From positions 124,001-188,000 of the forward strand of contig NZ_LJOD01000009.1 in assembly GCF_001295265.1 (NCBI RefSeq): 64,000 nt of DNA, given 5' to 3'. The DNA is from Chryseobacterium indologenes (GTDB lineage Bacteria > Bacteroidota > Bacteroidia > Flavobacteriales > Weeksellaceae). A model generated the notes under the pieces. The model searched no databases. It saw nothing but the letters and a program-made list of their open reading frames with translations, and was not told where the DNA came from. The translations under genes and the position numbers were made by a program. How positions within the stretch are numbered: the stretch's first letter is position 1; every line of letters begins with the position of its first letter. This document shows, in pieces, positions 8,588 to 16,743 of this stretch.

Positions 8588-9778
8588 ATGAAAACAATCA
8601 ATGATTTCAATTTTAAAGACAAGAAGGCTTTGGTTCGTGTGGACTTTAATGTTCCACAGGATGATCAGCTTAATGTAACGGATAATACGAGAATCGTTGC
8701 GGTGAAGCCCACGGTAGAAAAAATTCTTAAGGACGGAGGTTCTGTTATCCTGATGACTCACCTTGGAAGACCTAAAGGGGAGGTGAAAGATGAGTTTTCT
8801 CTGAAACATATCAGAAATGAGGTTTCAAGTGTTCTTGGTCAGGAAGTGAAGTTTGTTGATGAATGTGTAGGGGAGAAGGCTGAAAAGGCTGCGTCAGAGC
8901 TTCAACCGGGTGAAATTTTATTGTTAGAGAATCTGCGTTTTCATAATGAAGAAGAAAAAGGGGATGAATCATTTGCAGAGCAGCTTTCTAAATTGGGAGA
9001 TGCTTATGTGAACGATGCATTTGGAACTGCGCACCGTGCTCATGCCTCAACAGCTGTTATTGCAAAGTTTTTTGAATCAACTAAGTTTTTCGGTTTACTG
9101 ATGGCTAAGGAGCTTCAGGCAATTGATAAAGTACTGAAAGGAGGGGAGAGGCCTGTAACAGCTATTCTTGGAGGCTCAAAAGTTTCAACTAAAATTACCA
9201 TTATTGAAAATATCCTTCCGGCAATCGATAATCTGATTGTGGGTGGAGGTATGGCTTTTACTTTTATTAAGGCACTTGGTGGAAAAATCGGAAATTCTCT
9301 GGTAGAAGAGGATAAACTGCCTTTAGCTCTGGAAATTCTGGCTAAGGCAAAAGAGCATAATGTAAAAGTATATTTACCATCCGATGCTATTATTGCTGAA
9401 AGTTTCAACAATGAGGCGGAGAGAAAAGAAGCTGATATTTATGCTATTCCCGAAGGCTGGATGGGACTTGATGCCGGTCATAAATCAAGAGATCAGTTCA
9501 ATGATGTTCTGTTGAATTCAAGAACTATTCTTTGGAACGGTCCTATCGGAGTTTTTGAAATGTCTAATTTTGCTGCCGGGACTATTGCTCTGGGAGACAG
9601 CATTGCTGAAGCAACAAGCTTAGGAGCTTTCTCATTAGTGGGAGGTGGTGACAGTGTTGCTTTCGTTAAACAATTCGGTTACGGAGACAAAGTAAGCTAT
9701 GTTTCTACCGGAGGTGGAGCAATGCTTGAAAGCCTTGAAGGTTTGGAACTTCCAGGTGTAGCTGCAATTAATAATTAA
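8588..9778 (+). CDS. pgk: phosphoglycerate kinase
   Basis: 396 residues from the ATG at 8588 (MKTINDFNF, the usual family start); an in-frame ATG at 8579 would add three residues. Pgk makes ATP and 3-phosphoglycerate from 1,3-bisphosphoglycerate in glycolysis. Visible landmarks are VRVDFNVP, the substrate-binding MTHLGRPKG, ENLRFH, NDAFGTAHRAHAS, the hinge GGSKVSTK and the nucleotide-binding WNGPIGVFE and GGGDSVAF motifs, all in the expected order. It stands alone: its own promoter lies before it and a terminator at 9804-9832 after it. Confidence 0.98.
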   Translation: MKTINDFNFKDKKALVRVDFNVPQDDQLNVTDNTRIVAVKPTVEKILKDGGSVILMTHLGRPKGEVKDEFSLKHIRNEVSSVLGQEVKFVDECVGEKAEKAASELQPGEILLLENLRFHNEEEKGDESFAEQLSKLGDAYVNDAFGTAHRAHASTAVIAKFFESTKFFGLLMAKELQAIDKVLKGGERPVTAILGGSKVSTKITIIENILPAIDNLIVGGGMAFTFIKALGGKIGNSLVEEDKLPLALEILAKAKEHNVKVYLPSDAIIAESFNNEAERKEADIYAIPEGWMGLDAGHKSRDQFNDVLLNSRTILWNGPIGVFEMSNFAAGTIALGDSIAEATSLGAFSLVGGGDSVAFVKQFGYGDKVSYVSTGGGAMLESLEGLELPGVAAINN

Positions 9779-9803
9779 TAGATAATACATTCTATATTTC
9801 AAA

Positions 9804-9832
9804 GCTTGCTAATACTATTAGCAGGCTTTTTT
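9804..9832 (+). terminator. intrinsic terminator after pgk
   Basis: Stem GCTTGCTAAT/ATTAGCAGGC (one mismatch, 9804-9813 with 9817-9826) followed by six T residues, 26 bases after the pgk stop. Confidence 0.8.
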
Positions 9833-11120
9833 ACTCAAAATTCTTTTGTAAAAACTCTGCATTTATCGGGGATTAAGTATATTTTACATATAACTTTTAG
9901 TTATAGTTATTGCAGTTGATTTATTTGTTTTCTTTAAATTTTTATAATAGGGATTTGTTTTAATTGAATGGATTTATTTTCATTTTTCCGTCGCGAATAA
10001 TTCAAATTAAATCTTTTAATTTATTAAAACTCTTTAATATTATATTTTAATCAACATAATTATAAGGCCGCTCCTACGGAGCTCACCTTAGATCGTGTAT
10101 AAATTTCTATAAACAGAGTGCCCTATTGAGCGATTAATCCATACATTAATCCAGGCTTTGCCGATATAAATCAGAATTTATTATTCAGAATGGGTTAATA
10201 GGAAGGCTTTAAATTGAAATTTATTCTCGGAGCATTAGTTCACTTTTTCGCAGTATGGATGTATGATGATATTTTAAAGTTATTTATATTATGATTTTTT
10301 TTATTTCTCACTTTAGTGATAGTGTTGTAATTATTTGATTATTAATATTTAAACTATTTTTTTTGTTTGTAAGAGATAGTTTTTTTTGATTTCCTTAGGC
10401 AGTTTTAAATTTTTGAAAATGTATTGATCTTGTAACGTTTTTTCAAAATAATTTTTGTTATTATTTAAAATACTGCTTTCCTTTCAGCTTAATGCAGATT
10501 CTTAAATTTCTGCTGAGAATTTCTAAATACTTTGGATAATATTCATTGCTCGTATTCTGTTGAACGTAAGTTCATTTTTGGAAAGAGGTAAGAAAGTTTT
10601 TTTCTCCGGTTCCGGTTACAGAATTCTGTGGATTAAGAACTGCAAAAATTTTGGATTGTATTTTTATAAGTAGGATTATTTTTCACCCAACCTGTTTATT
10701 GAAATATGATTAGAAGAACTAGTATATTTTTTTAGATTTCTCTTTTTTATTTTCCGGATGGGTTTTCCTGTTATGAGGTCTTTTCAAATCTGTTTGTAGT
10801 TTAATTTGAAAAAGTATCAAAAAATGACTTTCAGAATTAGCTCTTAAATCGATTTTCTGTAATTTTTGATAGTTTTATATGTTAATTAAAAAATAGGCTT
10901 TAAATTCTATGTTTTTGACCGAATTTAATTTTTATATGCCTTATTTTTTTATTTGTTATCGTGAATTTCCCTGGCTTTCCTAGTATTTTGCTTTTAATTA
11001 ATTGAAAGCATAATTTGATTCTGAGAGAGTCATTCCAATAAAAAAATAAAATAGGGGAGTGCCGGGAAAATCTGATTTTGAATTTTGATAAGATTAGCTT
11101 AAGCTTATATCCTGGCTTTA
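9833..11120. other. long gene-free AT-rich stretch
   Basis: Between the pgk terminator and the methyltransferase terminator I find no open frame over about 60 codons with coding character on either strand and no recognisable tmRNA, RNase P or SRP RNA. In the lines I sampled, the + strand mostly carries more G than C and more T than A. Within it are a hairpin-forming element at 10063-10090 with tandem ATTAATCCA nonamers nearby, and at about 10826-10871 a block that resembles the DNA at and just past the methyltransferase stop (about 11179-11227). It may be decayed coding sequence or a structural part of the origin region. Confidence 0.5.
10063..10090. repeat. palindromic hairpin element, possible interspersed repeat
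   Basis: The core GCTCC-TAC-GGAGC (10070-10082) is flanked by AAGG...CCTT, giving an extended imperfect hairpin. About 50 bases on, the nonamer ATTAATCCA occurs twice with 3 bases between (about 10134-10154). Only one copy of the core is seen in this window. A genome-wide family of GCTCC(G)TAGGAGC elements is my inference. Confidence 0.4.
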
Positions 11121-11126
11121 AAAAAT

Positions 11127-11154
11127 AAAACTCAGGATTTTTTTCCTGAGTTTT
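11127..11154 (-). terminator. intrinsic terminator after the methyltransferase gene
   Basis: Perfect 11-bp inverted repeat AAAACTCAGGA/TCCTGAGTTTT (11127-11137 with 11144-11154). Leftward it runs into TTTTATTTTTT. It is about 60 bases beyond the stop of the methyltransferase. Confidence 0.75.
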
Positions 11155-11214
11155 GTAGATTTTGGGTTAATATGCTGAAAATCGACCTTCAGAAATAGCT
11201 TAAAAATCGATTTT

Positions 11215-12036
11215 CTAAGATTTTTCGATAATATATATCAAACTGGAATATTCGTTCGAAAAAAGGGCTTTTACGTTCGAAATTGTTCCGTAGATGGTTG
11301 CTTTAAACCAGAAAAATGGAGATTTTTTATATTTTTCGCTTAACATAGAGATGTAATACGAATCCAGAATTAAAGGTTTGATTTTTCTCATTTTCCAGTT
11401 AGGATTTTTAGATATAAGATTCTCCATTCCGTTTTTTGAAAAATGATAGATGTGTCTTGGTACGTCATAAGCGGCCCAGTATTCTTTATAATGTAAAGCA
11501 TCATAAGAAGTAGGGTTGGGTACGGCAATAACAAGAAGTCCTTTCTTTTTTAATTTCCCATGAAATATTCTAAGCATCTCATCCTGATTTTCGATATGCT
11601 CAAATACATGCCATAAGGTAATAGCATCCAGGCTTTGATCTTCTATTTTTTGAATATCATCAATAATCGTCGCTTTTGCTATTTTTGACGAAGCAGCCTT
11701 TCTTGCATCTGCATCCGGTTCATAACCATAGGTTTCGAAATCATTTTCAATATACTTTACAAATTCTCCTGCTCCACATCCGTAATCCAGAACTTTTGCT
11801 CCTTTATGAATTCTCTCTGCCAGAATATTTCTTTTGTAGTTTAAATTGAAAGACTGAAGAAACTTATACACTTTTTCTTTTAAGCTTCCTGAATCCTGAT
11901 GGTGAGAAATATAATCTTCACTTTCATAATATTTAGAAATATTGGATGGGATAGGAGTGGTTTTAAAGACTCCTTTTGTATCCGTTTCCTTAATCTCAAA
12001 TATTTCCTGTGAAAGAAAATGATCTTTTATTTTCAT
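11215..12036 (-). CDS. class I SAM-dependent methyltransferase
   Basis: 273 residues. The SAM-binding motif I is VLDYGCGAGEFVKYI (about residues 86-100), followed by an acidic residue after strand 2 (YGYEPD) and motif IV around DAITLWHVFEHIENQ. This is the Methyltransf_23-type arrangement seen in ubiquinone/small-molecule methyltransferases and in enzymes attached to polysaccharide loci. The N-terminal 60 residues (FLSQEIFEIKET, YYESEDYISH) match the zinc-free head common to this subgroup. The substrate is unknown. It is leftward, 114 bases downstream of mnmG with a parS site between. Confidence 0.88.
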   Translation of the reverse strand: MKIKDHFLSQEIFEIKETDTKGVFKTTPIPSNISKYYESEDYISHHQDSGSLKEKVYKFLQSFNLNYKRNILAERIHKGAKVLDYGCGAGEFVKYIENDFETYGYEPDADARKAASSKIAKATIIDDIQKIEDQSLDAITLWHVFEHIENQDEMLRIFHGKLKKKGLLVIAVPNPTSYDALHYKEYWAAYDVPRHIYHFSKNGMENLISKNPNWKMRKIKPLILDSYYISMLSEKYKKSPFFWFKATIYGTISNVKALFSNEYSSLIYIIEKS

Positions 12037-12127
12037 TAAACTATAATCTTTTTATATTAAAAATTAAGATATCTATAAGTTTTAGTAAAGCTTATAAATA
12101 CCTTAATTTTTCCTTTATTTTAAAAAA

Positions 12128-12143
12128 TGTTTCACGTGAAACA
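12128..12143. promoter_or_regulatory. parS site (ParB-binding centromere)
   Basis: The 16-base palindrome TGTTTCACGTGAAACA is identical to the well-known bacterial parS consensus to which ParB/Spo0J binds. It lies 7 bases beyond the mnmG stop codon. A second perfect copy lies on the other side of mnmG. Confidence 0.92.
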
Positions 12144-12150
12144 TTTTAAG

Positions 12151-14013
12151 TTAACGTCCTAAATAGACCAGTAAAACATTGATATCAGCAGGGGAAACAC
12201 CGCTTATTCTTCCTGCCTGTGCAATGGTTTTTGGTTTTACATTGGTCATTTTCTGTTTTGCCTCTGCAGAAAGGCTAGAAAGCTTGGTATAATCAAAATC
12301 TTCAGGGATTTTAATATTTTCAAGACGGTTTATCTTGGCAACATTTTCCTTTTCCTTTTCTATATAACCTCTGTACTTGATATTAATTTCTGCCTGTTCT
12401 CTTACCTCGTCACTATATTGGGAAGAGAACTCTTTAATGGTTTCAATTTCATCAAGCTTCTCTAATGTCATATTAGGTCTGGTAAGAATCTGTGAAGCCC
12501 TGTATGCCTGATCCACAGGGCTGCTCTCTATAGATGACAGGATAGGATTAATGATTCCTGGTTTTAAAGAAGTTTCGCGTAGGAATTCTTCAAGTTGTTG
12601 GCTTTCAGATAGTTTTGTTTCTACTTTTCTTAATCTGTCTTCTTTTGCAAGACCTAAATGATATGCTTTCTCCGTTAATCTGATATCTGCGTTATCCTGT
12701 CTTAAAAGAAGTCTGTATTCGGCACGTGAAGTAAACATTCTGTAAGGCTCCTCAGTTCCTTTTGTAATAAGGTCGTCAATAAGAACACCAATATAAGCTT
12801 CATCTCTGTTAAGGATGAATTCTTCTTTTTCATGTACTTTATTGTGAGCGTTGATACCGGCGATTAAGCCTTGTCCTGCTGCTTCTTCATATCCTGTTGT
12901 CCCGTTAATCTGCCCGGCAAAATATAAGTTATCGATCAGTTTTGTTTCTAAAGTATGCTTTAGCTGGGTAGGAGGGAAGTAGTCATATTCAATAGCATAC
13001 CCTGGCCGGAAAACTTTTACGTTTTCAAATCCGGGGATATGTTTCATTGCTTTGATCTGTACATCTTCAGGAAGAGAGGAACTGAATCCGTTTACATAAA
13101 TTTCTACGGTCTTCCATCCTTCCGGTTCTACGAAAAGCTGGTGTCTGTTTCTTTCGGCAAAACGGTTAATTTTATCTTCAATACTTGGGCAGTATCTTGG
13201 TCCGAGACTTTGAATTGTTCCATTAAACATTGGACTTCTGTCAAAGCCTTCTCTTAAAATATCATGTACTGTTTCGTTTGTATATACGATATGGCAGCTT
13301 AGCTGTTTGGTTAATTTTGGAGTGTCAAGATAGCTGAACTTTTGTGGATTTTCATCTCCTTTCTGTTCTTCCATTTTTGAATAATCCAAACTTCTTCCGT
13401 CTACTCTCGGTGGAGTACCGGTTTTCATTCTTCCTGCTTCAAAACCTAAAGTGACCAATTGTTCTGTAATTCCAAATGCTCTTGGCTCACCCATCCTTCC
13501 TCCGCCTAATTGTTTATCTCCAACGTGAATTAATCCGTTAAGGAAAGTTCCATTAGTTAGCACTACAGATTTTCCTTTGATTTCAATTCCTAGAGAAGTA
13601 ACGACTCCGGTTACTTTATTATTTTCAACAATAAGCTGTTTTACCATATCCTGAAAGAAATCAAGATTGGGAGTATTTTCCAATGCGAGTCTCCATTCTT
13701 CAGCAAAAAGCATTCTGTCATTCTGAGTTCTTGGTGACCACATTGCAGGACCTTTTGAGAGATTCAGCATTTTGAATTGAATAGCAGATTTATCTGCCAC
13801 AATTCCGGAATATCCTCCCATCGCATCAATCTCGCGAACGATCTGTCCTTTTGCAATTCCACCCATTGCCGGGTTGCAGCTCATCTGTCCGATGGTCTGC
13901 ATATTCATTGTAATAAGTAGGGTCTTTGATCCTAAATTAGCTGCCGCTGCTGCTGCTTCACAACCTGCGTGTCCGGCACCTACTACAATTACATCATATG
14001 TTTCTGAAATCAT
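12151..14013 (-). CDS. mnmG: tRNA uridine-5-carboxymethylaminomethyl modification enzyme MnmG (GidA)
   Basis: 620 residues, full length. With MnmE it installs the cmnm group at U34 of certain tRNAs, using FAD and methylene-tetrahydrofolate. The FAD-binding motif VVGAGHAGCEAA is at about residues 10-21. The family signatures GGIAKGQIVREIDAMGG and GQINGTTGYEEAAGQG are intact, and the C-terminal helical domain that contacts MnmE and tRNA ends in the ISGVSPADINVLLVYL region. It is flanked by two parS sites. In many bacteria gidA lies near oriC, so this position is in keeping with an origin-proximal location. Confidence 0.98.
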   Translation of the reverse strand: MISETYDVIVVGAGHAGCEAAAAAANLGSKTLLITMNMQTIGQMSCNPAMGGIAKGQIVREIDAMGGYSGIVADKSAIQFKMLNLSKGPAMWSPRTQNDRMLFAEEWRLALENTPNLDFFQDMVKQLIVENNKVTGVVTSLGIEIKGKSVVLTNGTFLNGLIHVGDKQLGGGRMGEPRAFGITEQLVTLGFEAGRMKTGTPPRVDGRSLDYSKMEEQKGDENPQKFSYLDTPKLTKQLSCHIVYTNETVHDILREGFDRSPMFNGTIQSLGPRYCPSIEDKINRFAERNRHQLFVEPEGWKTVEIYVNGFSSSLPEDVQIKAMKHIPGFENVKVFRPGYAIEYDYFPPTQLKHTLETKLIDNLYFAGQINGTTGYEEAAGQGLIAGINAHNKVHEKEEFILNRDEAYIGVLIDDLITKGTEEPYRMFTSRAEYRLLLRQDNADIRLTEKAYHLGLAKEDRLRKVETKLSESQQLEEFLRETSLKPGIINPILSSIESSPVDQAYRASQILTRPNMTLEKLDEIETIKEFSSQYSDEVREQAEINIKYRGYIEKEKENVAKINRLENIKIPEDFDYTKLSSLSAEAKQKMTNVKPKTIAQAGRISGVSPADINVLLVYLGR

Positions 14014-14058
14014 TTTATTATGCTTGTTTTAAGCCTTTTAAATTTAATATTCTGCGAA

Positions 14059-14074
14059 TGTTTCACGTGAAACA
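14059..14074. promoter_or_regulatory. parS site (ParB-binding centromere)
   Basis: A second perfect TGTTTCACGTGAAACA, 45 bases upstream of the mnmG start and 1,931 bases from the first copy. Bound ParB here could also influence mnmG transcription. Confidence 0.92.
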
Positions 14075-14160
14075 TTTTTCGAAAATGCACTGTAGATGAT
14101 TTCTTATTGTGCTTATAATTGAATGAGTTAGGAATCGGGCTTTAAGTGATTCTTCAATTT

Positions 14161-14580
14161 CTAACCCTTTAAATTATGGTATTTGTTCAAATAGAAATCT
14201 TCTTTTCTACGCATCTCTTTTTCCTCTTCTTCAGTCTTATCTTTGTATCCCGCGAGGTGCAGAATTCCATGAGCTAAGACCCTTCTTACTTCTTCTTCAT
14301 AATCTCTGGAAAGAGTAGAAGCATTATCCGAAACGCGCTGCAAAGATACAAAAATCTCTCCGCTTATTGTTTTGCCTTTTACATAATCGAAAGTGATGAT
14401 ATCGGTATAATAATCATGCTGCAGATAATCCTGATTGATTTTAAGCAGGTATTCATCATCACAGAAAATGTAGTTTATTTCACCTGTTTTTTTTTCTTCT
14501 GAAAGAATAATATCTTCCAGCCATTGTTGATAATCTGTAGTTACAGATTCGGGTAAGTTTTCGTAAAAGAATTGTATCAT
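14161..14580 (-). CDS. ybeY: endoribonuclease YbeY (16S rRNA maturation factor)
   Basis: 139 residues. YbeY is a zinc endoribonuclease needed for 3' maturation of 16S rRNA and ribosome quality control. The signature AHGILHLAGYKD carries two of the zinc-binding His. The third, usually His in GYDH, is replaced by Lys-Asp (GYKDKT), which I believe is a common form in Bacteroidota rather than a loss. The preceding strand has DIITFDYVKGKTISGEIFVS. It ends the leftward group that begins with murF-alr and patatin-BamA, 4 bases after the latter's stop. Confidence 0.93.
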   Translation of the reverse strand: MIQFFYENLPESVTTDYQQWLEDIILSEEKKTGEINYIFCDDEYLLKINQDYLQHDYYTDIITFDYVKGKTISGEIFVSLQRVSDNASTLSRDYEEEVRRVLAHGILHLAGYKDKTEEEEKEMRRKEDFYLNKYHNLKG

Positions 14581-14584
14581 TGTA

Positions 14585-16741
14585 TTAAAACCAGTGTCCT
14601 AATATAACACTGAATATGCCTTTTTGATTATTTTTTAATGAATGGCTAAAGTTTATTTTAATCTGCCCGAAAGGAGATTTGTATCCGGCAGTTAAACCTA
14701 CTGAACTGAAATTTACTTTGGCTGCTTCTTCAAAACTGATATCGTCCGAAAGATTCGCAAAACTGAAATTTCCGCTTAGAAAATAGTTTTTATTAAACTT
14801 AAACTGAAGATCGTTTGAAACCAATATTACGTTATTGGCATTCAGCTGGCCAAAGTAGAAACCTCCGAAGCTTTTAAAATTAACAAGATTCTGTTCAAAA
14901 ATTCCACCCAGTCTGTACTGGTAAAACTCAGGTAAACTTTCTCCAATGGTTATTCCTCCATACAGATTCAGACGGTAGGAAAACTGCTTTGAAAGCGGAA
15001 TATTAAGTCTTATATCCGCTTTGATCTGAATGATTCTTTTTTCAACTTCAGATTTGAGCAGATCCACTACTTTACCTTCCGTATTAATATAAATTCCTCT
15101 GGAAGGAAAGTCTTTGTCATTTTGGGTATCGCTCTTTAAAAATACATACGGATTCAGAAAACGCATATAGCGCTTATTTAAGCCGTTTATTTCCGCTCCG
15201 AAGTAATCATGGCTTATTCCTCCTCCAATTGCGAATTTATCCTTCCATACGGATTGTATAAAGGCTTCGTTTCGGAACCATTCCCATTTATCCACCACAT
15301 TATTATCTACGTTCTTCAGATCAATGGTCATTCCGGAAGAATAAATTCCGAAACCTGGAATATATCCATTGTCAATAAAATAGTTCAGGTAATATCTTGG
15401 TTTATCTCCTACAACTACATCCAGTGAGAGATTTGAGTTTTTGGTTAAAAGCCTCTTTGCGGAATAGTTCAGAAGAAGCCCGGTCTTGAATATTTCATCA
15501 TAATGCAGTCCTACTTTTAAGAAATGACGGGCTTCATCTTCTGTTACGTAGAGCTTAAGATAGCTGGCATCATTTTCAGAAATGATATCGTAGTTGATAA
15601 ACTTGTAATTATTGGTGGCAACAAGCCTGTCTATTTTTTTATTGATACTTCCATAGGTCTGCAGAGAGGGGAGGCGAAGTCCCATTTTTCCCAATACATA
15701 GTTTTTGCCGTAAATGCGTCCTCCTTCCAAGGCGATGCTGTCAATCTTATATACATTGGAATAAATTGGATTGATGCGCTGCCTGAGCCGGTCGAACTGC
15801 CGTTTCGGAAGCTGGTCCAGTATAGAGGTGTATTTCATCCCTTCCGCATATCCGCTGTCAAGAATTTTTTTCTTATCATCATAGCTGGTGGCGGACATTC
15901 CTTTCAGGTCAGGCTTGATATTGATGTCTGTATATTTATACTGTCTTCTTGTGTCTCTTTTAATTCCGAAATCAATAACCTGGTTAAGAATTGAAATAAT
16001 GTTGTTTAAATCCTCTCTTTTGGAAAGATCCTGGTTAAGATCCACACCAATAACGATATCGATTCCTTTGTCCTTTAACGGCTTTGAGGGGTAATTTACC
16101 GTCATTGCACCGTCAATATAAATACTGTCACCTATTTTTACAGGGTCCATCAGGGAAGGAAATGCAGAACTTGCCATAATGGACTGTACGAGATCTCCTT
16201 TTTCAAAAATCTGCATATTGCCGCTTTCAAGATTGGTGGCTACACACATAAAAGGAATCGGCAGTTTTGAAAAATCATCAATATTGGAAACGTTCTTGAA
16301 TAATTCTTTAAGAAGATAAACATTTCTTTGTCCTGTACTGATGGAAGAGGGCAGTGATATTTTTCCGTTCTTTAGCGGAATGGATAAAAGATATTTGTCT
16401 ACGGATTTATTGAAAAAGGAAGATTCCTGCCTGGATTTAGGGTCCATAATTAAAGAATAGAAGTCTGTGTCCATGACAATTTTTTCTATTTCTTTTCCCG
16501 AATAGCCTGAAGCATACAATCCTCCAACAATTGCTCCCATGCTGGTTCCTGCAATATAATCCACTTTTACTCCCAGGGAATCTAATACTTTCAATACTCC
16601 GACATGTGAAAAACCTTTGGCTCCTCCACCGGCAAGCGAAAGTCCTATCCTGGGATTTTTCGGAATAACCAGATCCTTTTTTACCTGGGACTGGATCATC
16701 AGTAAAGGGAATATGAAAAATAGAAACAGGAGTTTTCTCAT
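14585..16741 (-). CDS. patatin-like phospholipase fused to a BamA/Omp85-type barrel
   Basis: 718 residues with a signal peptide (LLFLFFIFPLLMIQSQ). The patatin domain (about 30-300) has the oxyanion-hole loop GGGAKG, the nucleophile GTSMG and the DGA box (DGAMTVNYP), so the Ser-Asp dyad is intact. It is followed by one POTRA-like region and a C-terminal beta-barrel of the surface-antigen type ending in Phe (GHWF), as outer-membrane proteins do. The layout matches type Vd autotransporters such as PlpD and is common in Bacteroidota, where the lipase may remain periplasmic or be displayed. It lies 2 bases from the murF-alr stop, so the two genes are coupled. Confidence 0.92.
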   Translation of the reverse strand: MRKLLFLFFIFPLLMIQSQVKKDLVIPKNPRIGLSLAGGGAKGFSHVGVLKVLDSLGVKVDYIAGTSMGAIVGGLYASGYSGKEIEKIVMDTDFYSLIMDPKSRQESSFFNKSVDKYLLSIPLKNGKISLPSSISTGQRNVYLLKELFKNVSNIDDFSKLPIPFMCVATNLESGNMQIFEKGDLVQSIMASSAFPSLMDPVKIGDSIYIDGAMTVNYPSKPLKDKGIDIVIGVDLNQDLSKREDLNNIISILNQVIDFGIKRDTRRQYKYTDINIKPDLKGMSATSYDDKKKILDSGYAEGMKYTSILDQLPKRQFDRLRQRINPIYSNVYKIDSIALEGGRIYGKNYVLGKMGLRLPSLQTYGSINKKIDRLVATNNYKFINYDIISENDASYLKLYVTEDEARHFLKVGLHYDEIFKTGLLLNYSAKRLLTKNSNLSLDVVVGDKPRYYLNYFIDNGYIPGFGIYSSGMTIDLKNVDNNVVDKWEWFRNEAFIQSVWKDKFAIGGGISHDYFGAEINGLNKRYMRFLNPYVFLKSDTQNDKDFPSRGIYINTEGKVVDLLKSEVEKRIIQIKADIRLNIPLSKQFSYRLNLYGGITIGESLPEFYQYRLGGIFEQNLVNFKSFGGFYFGQLNANNVILVSNDLQFKFNKNYFLSGNFSFANLSDDISFEEAAKVNFSSVGLTAGYKSPFGQIKINFSHSLKNNQKGIFSVILGHWF

Positions 16742-16743
16742 AG

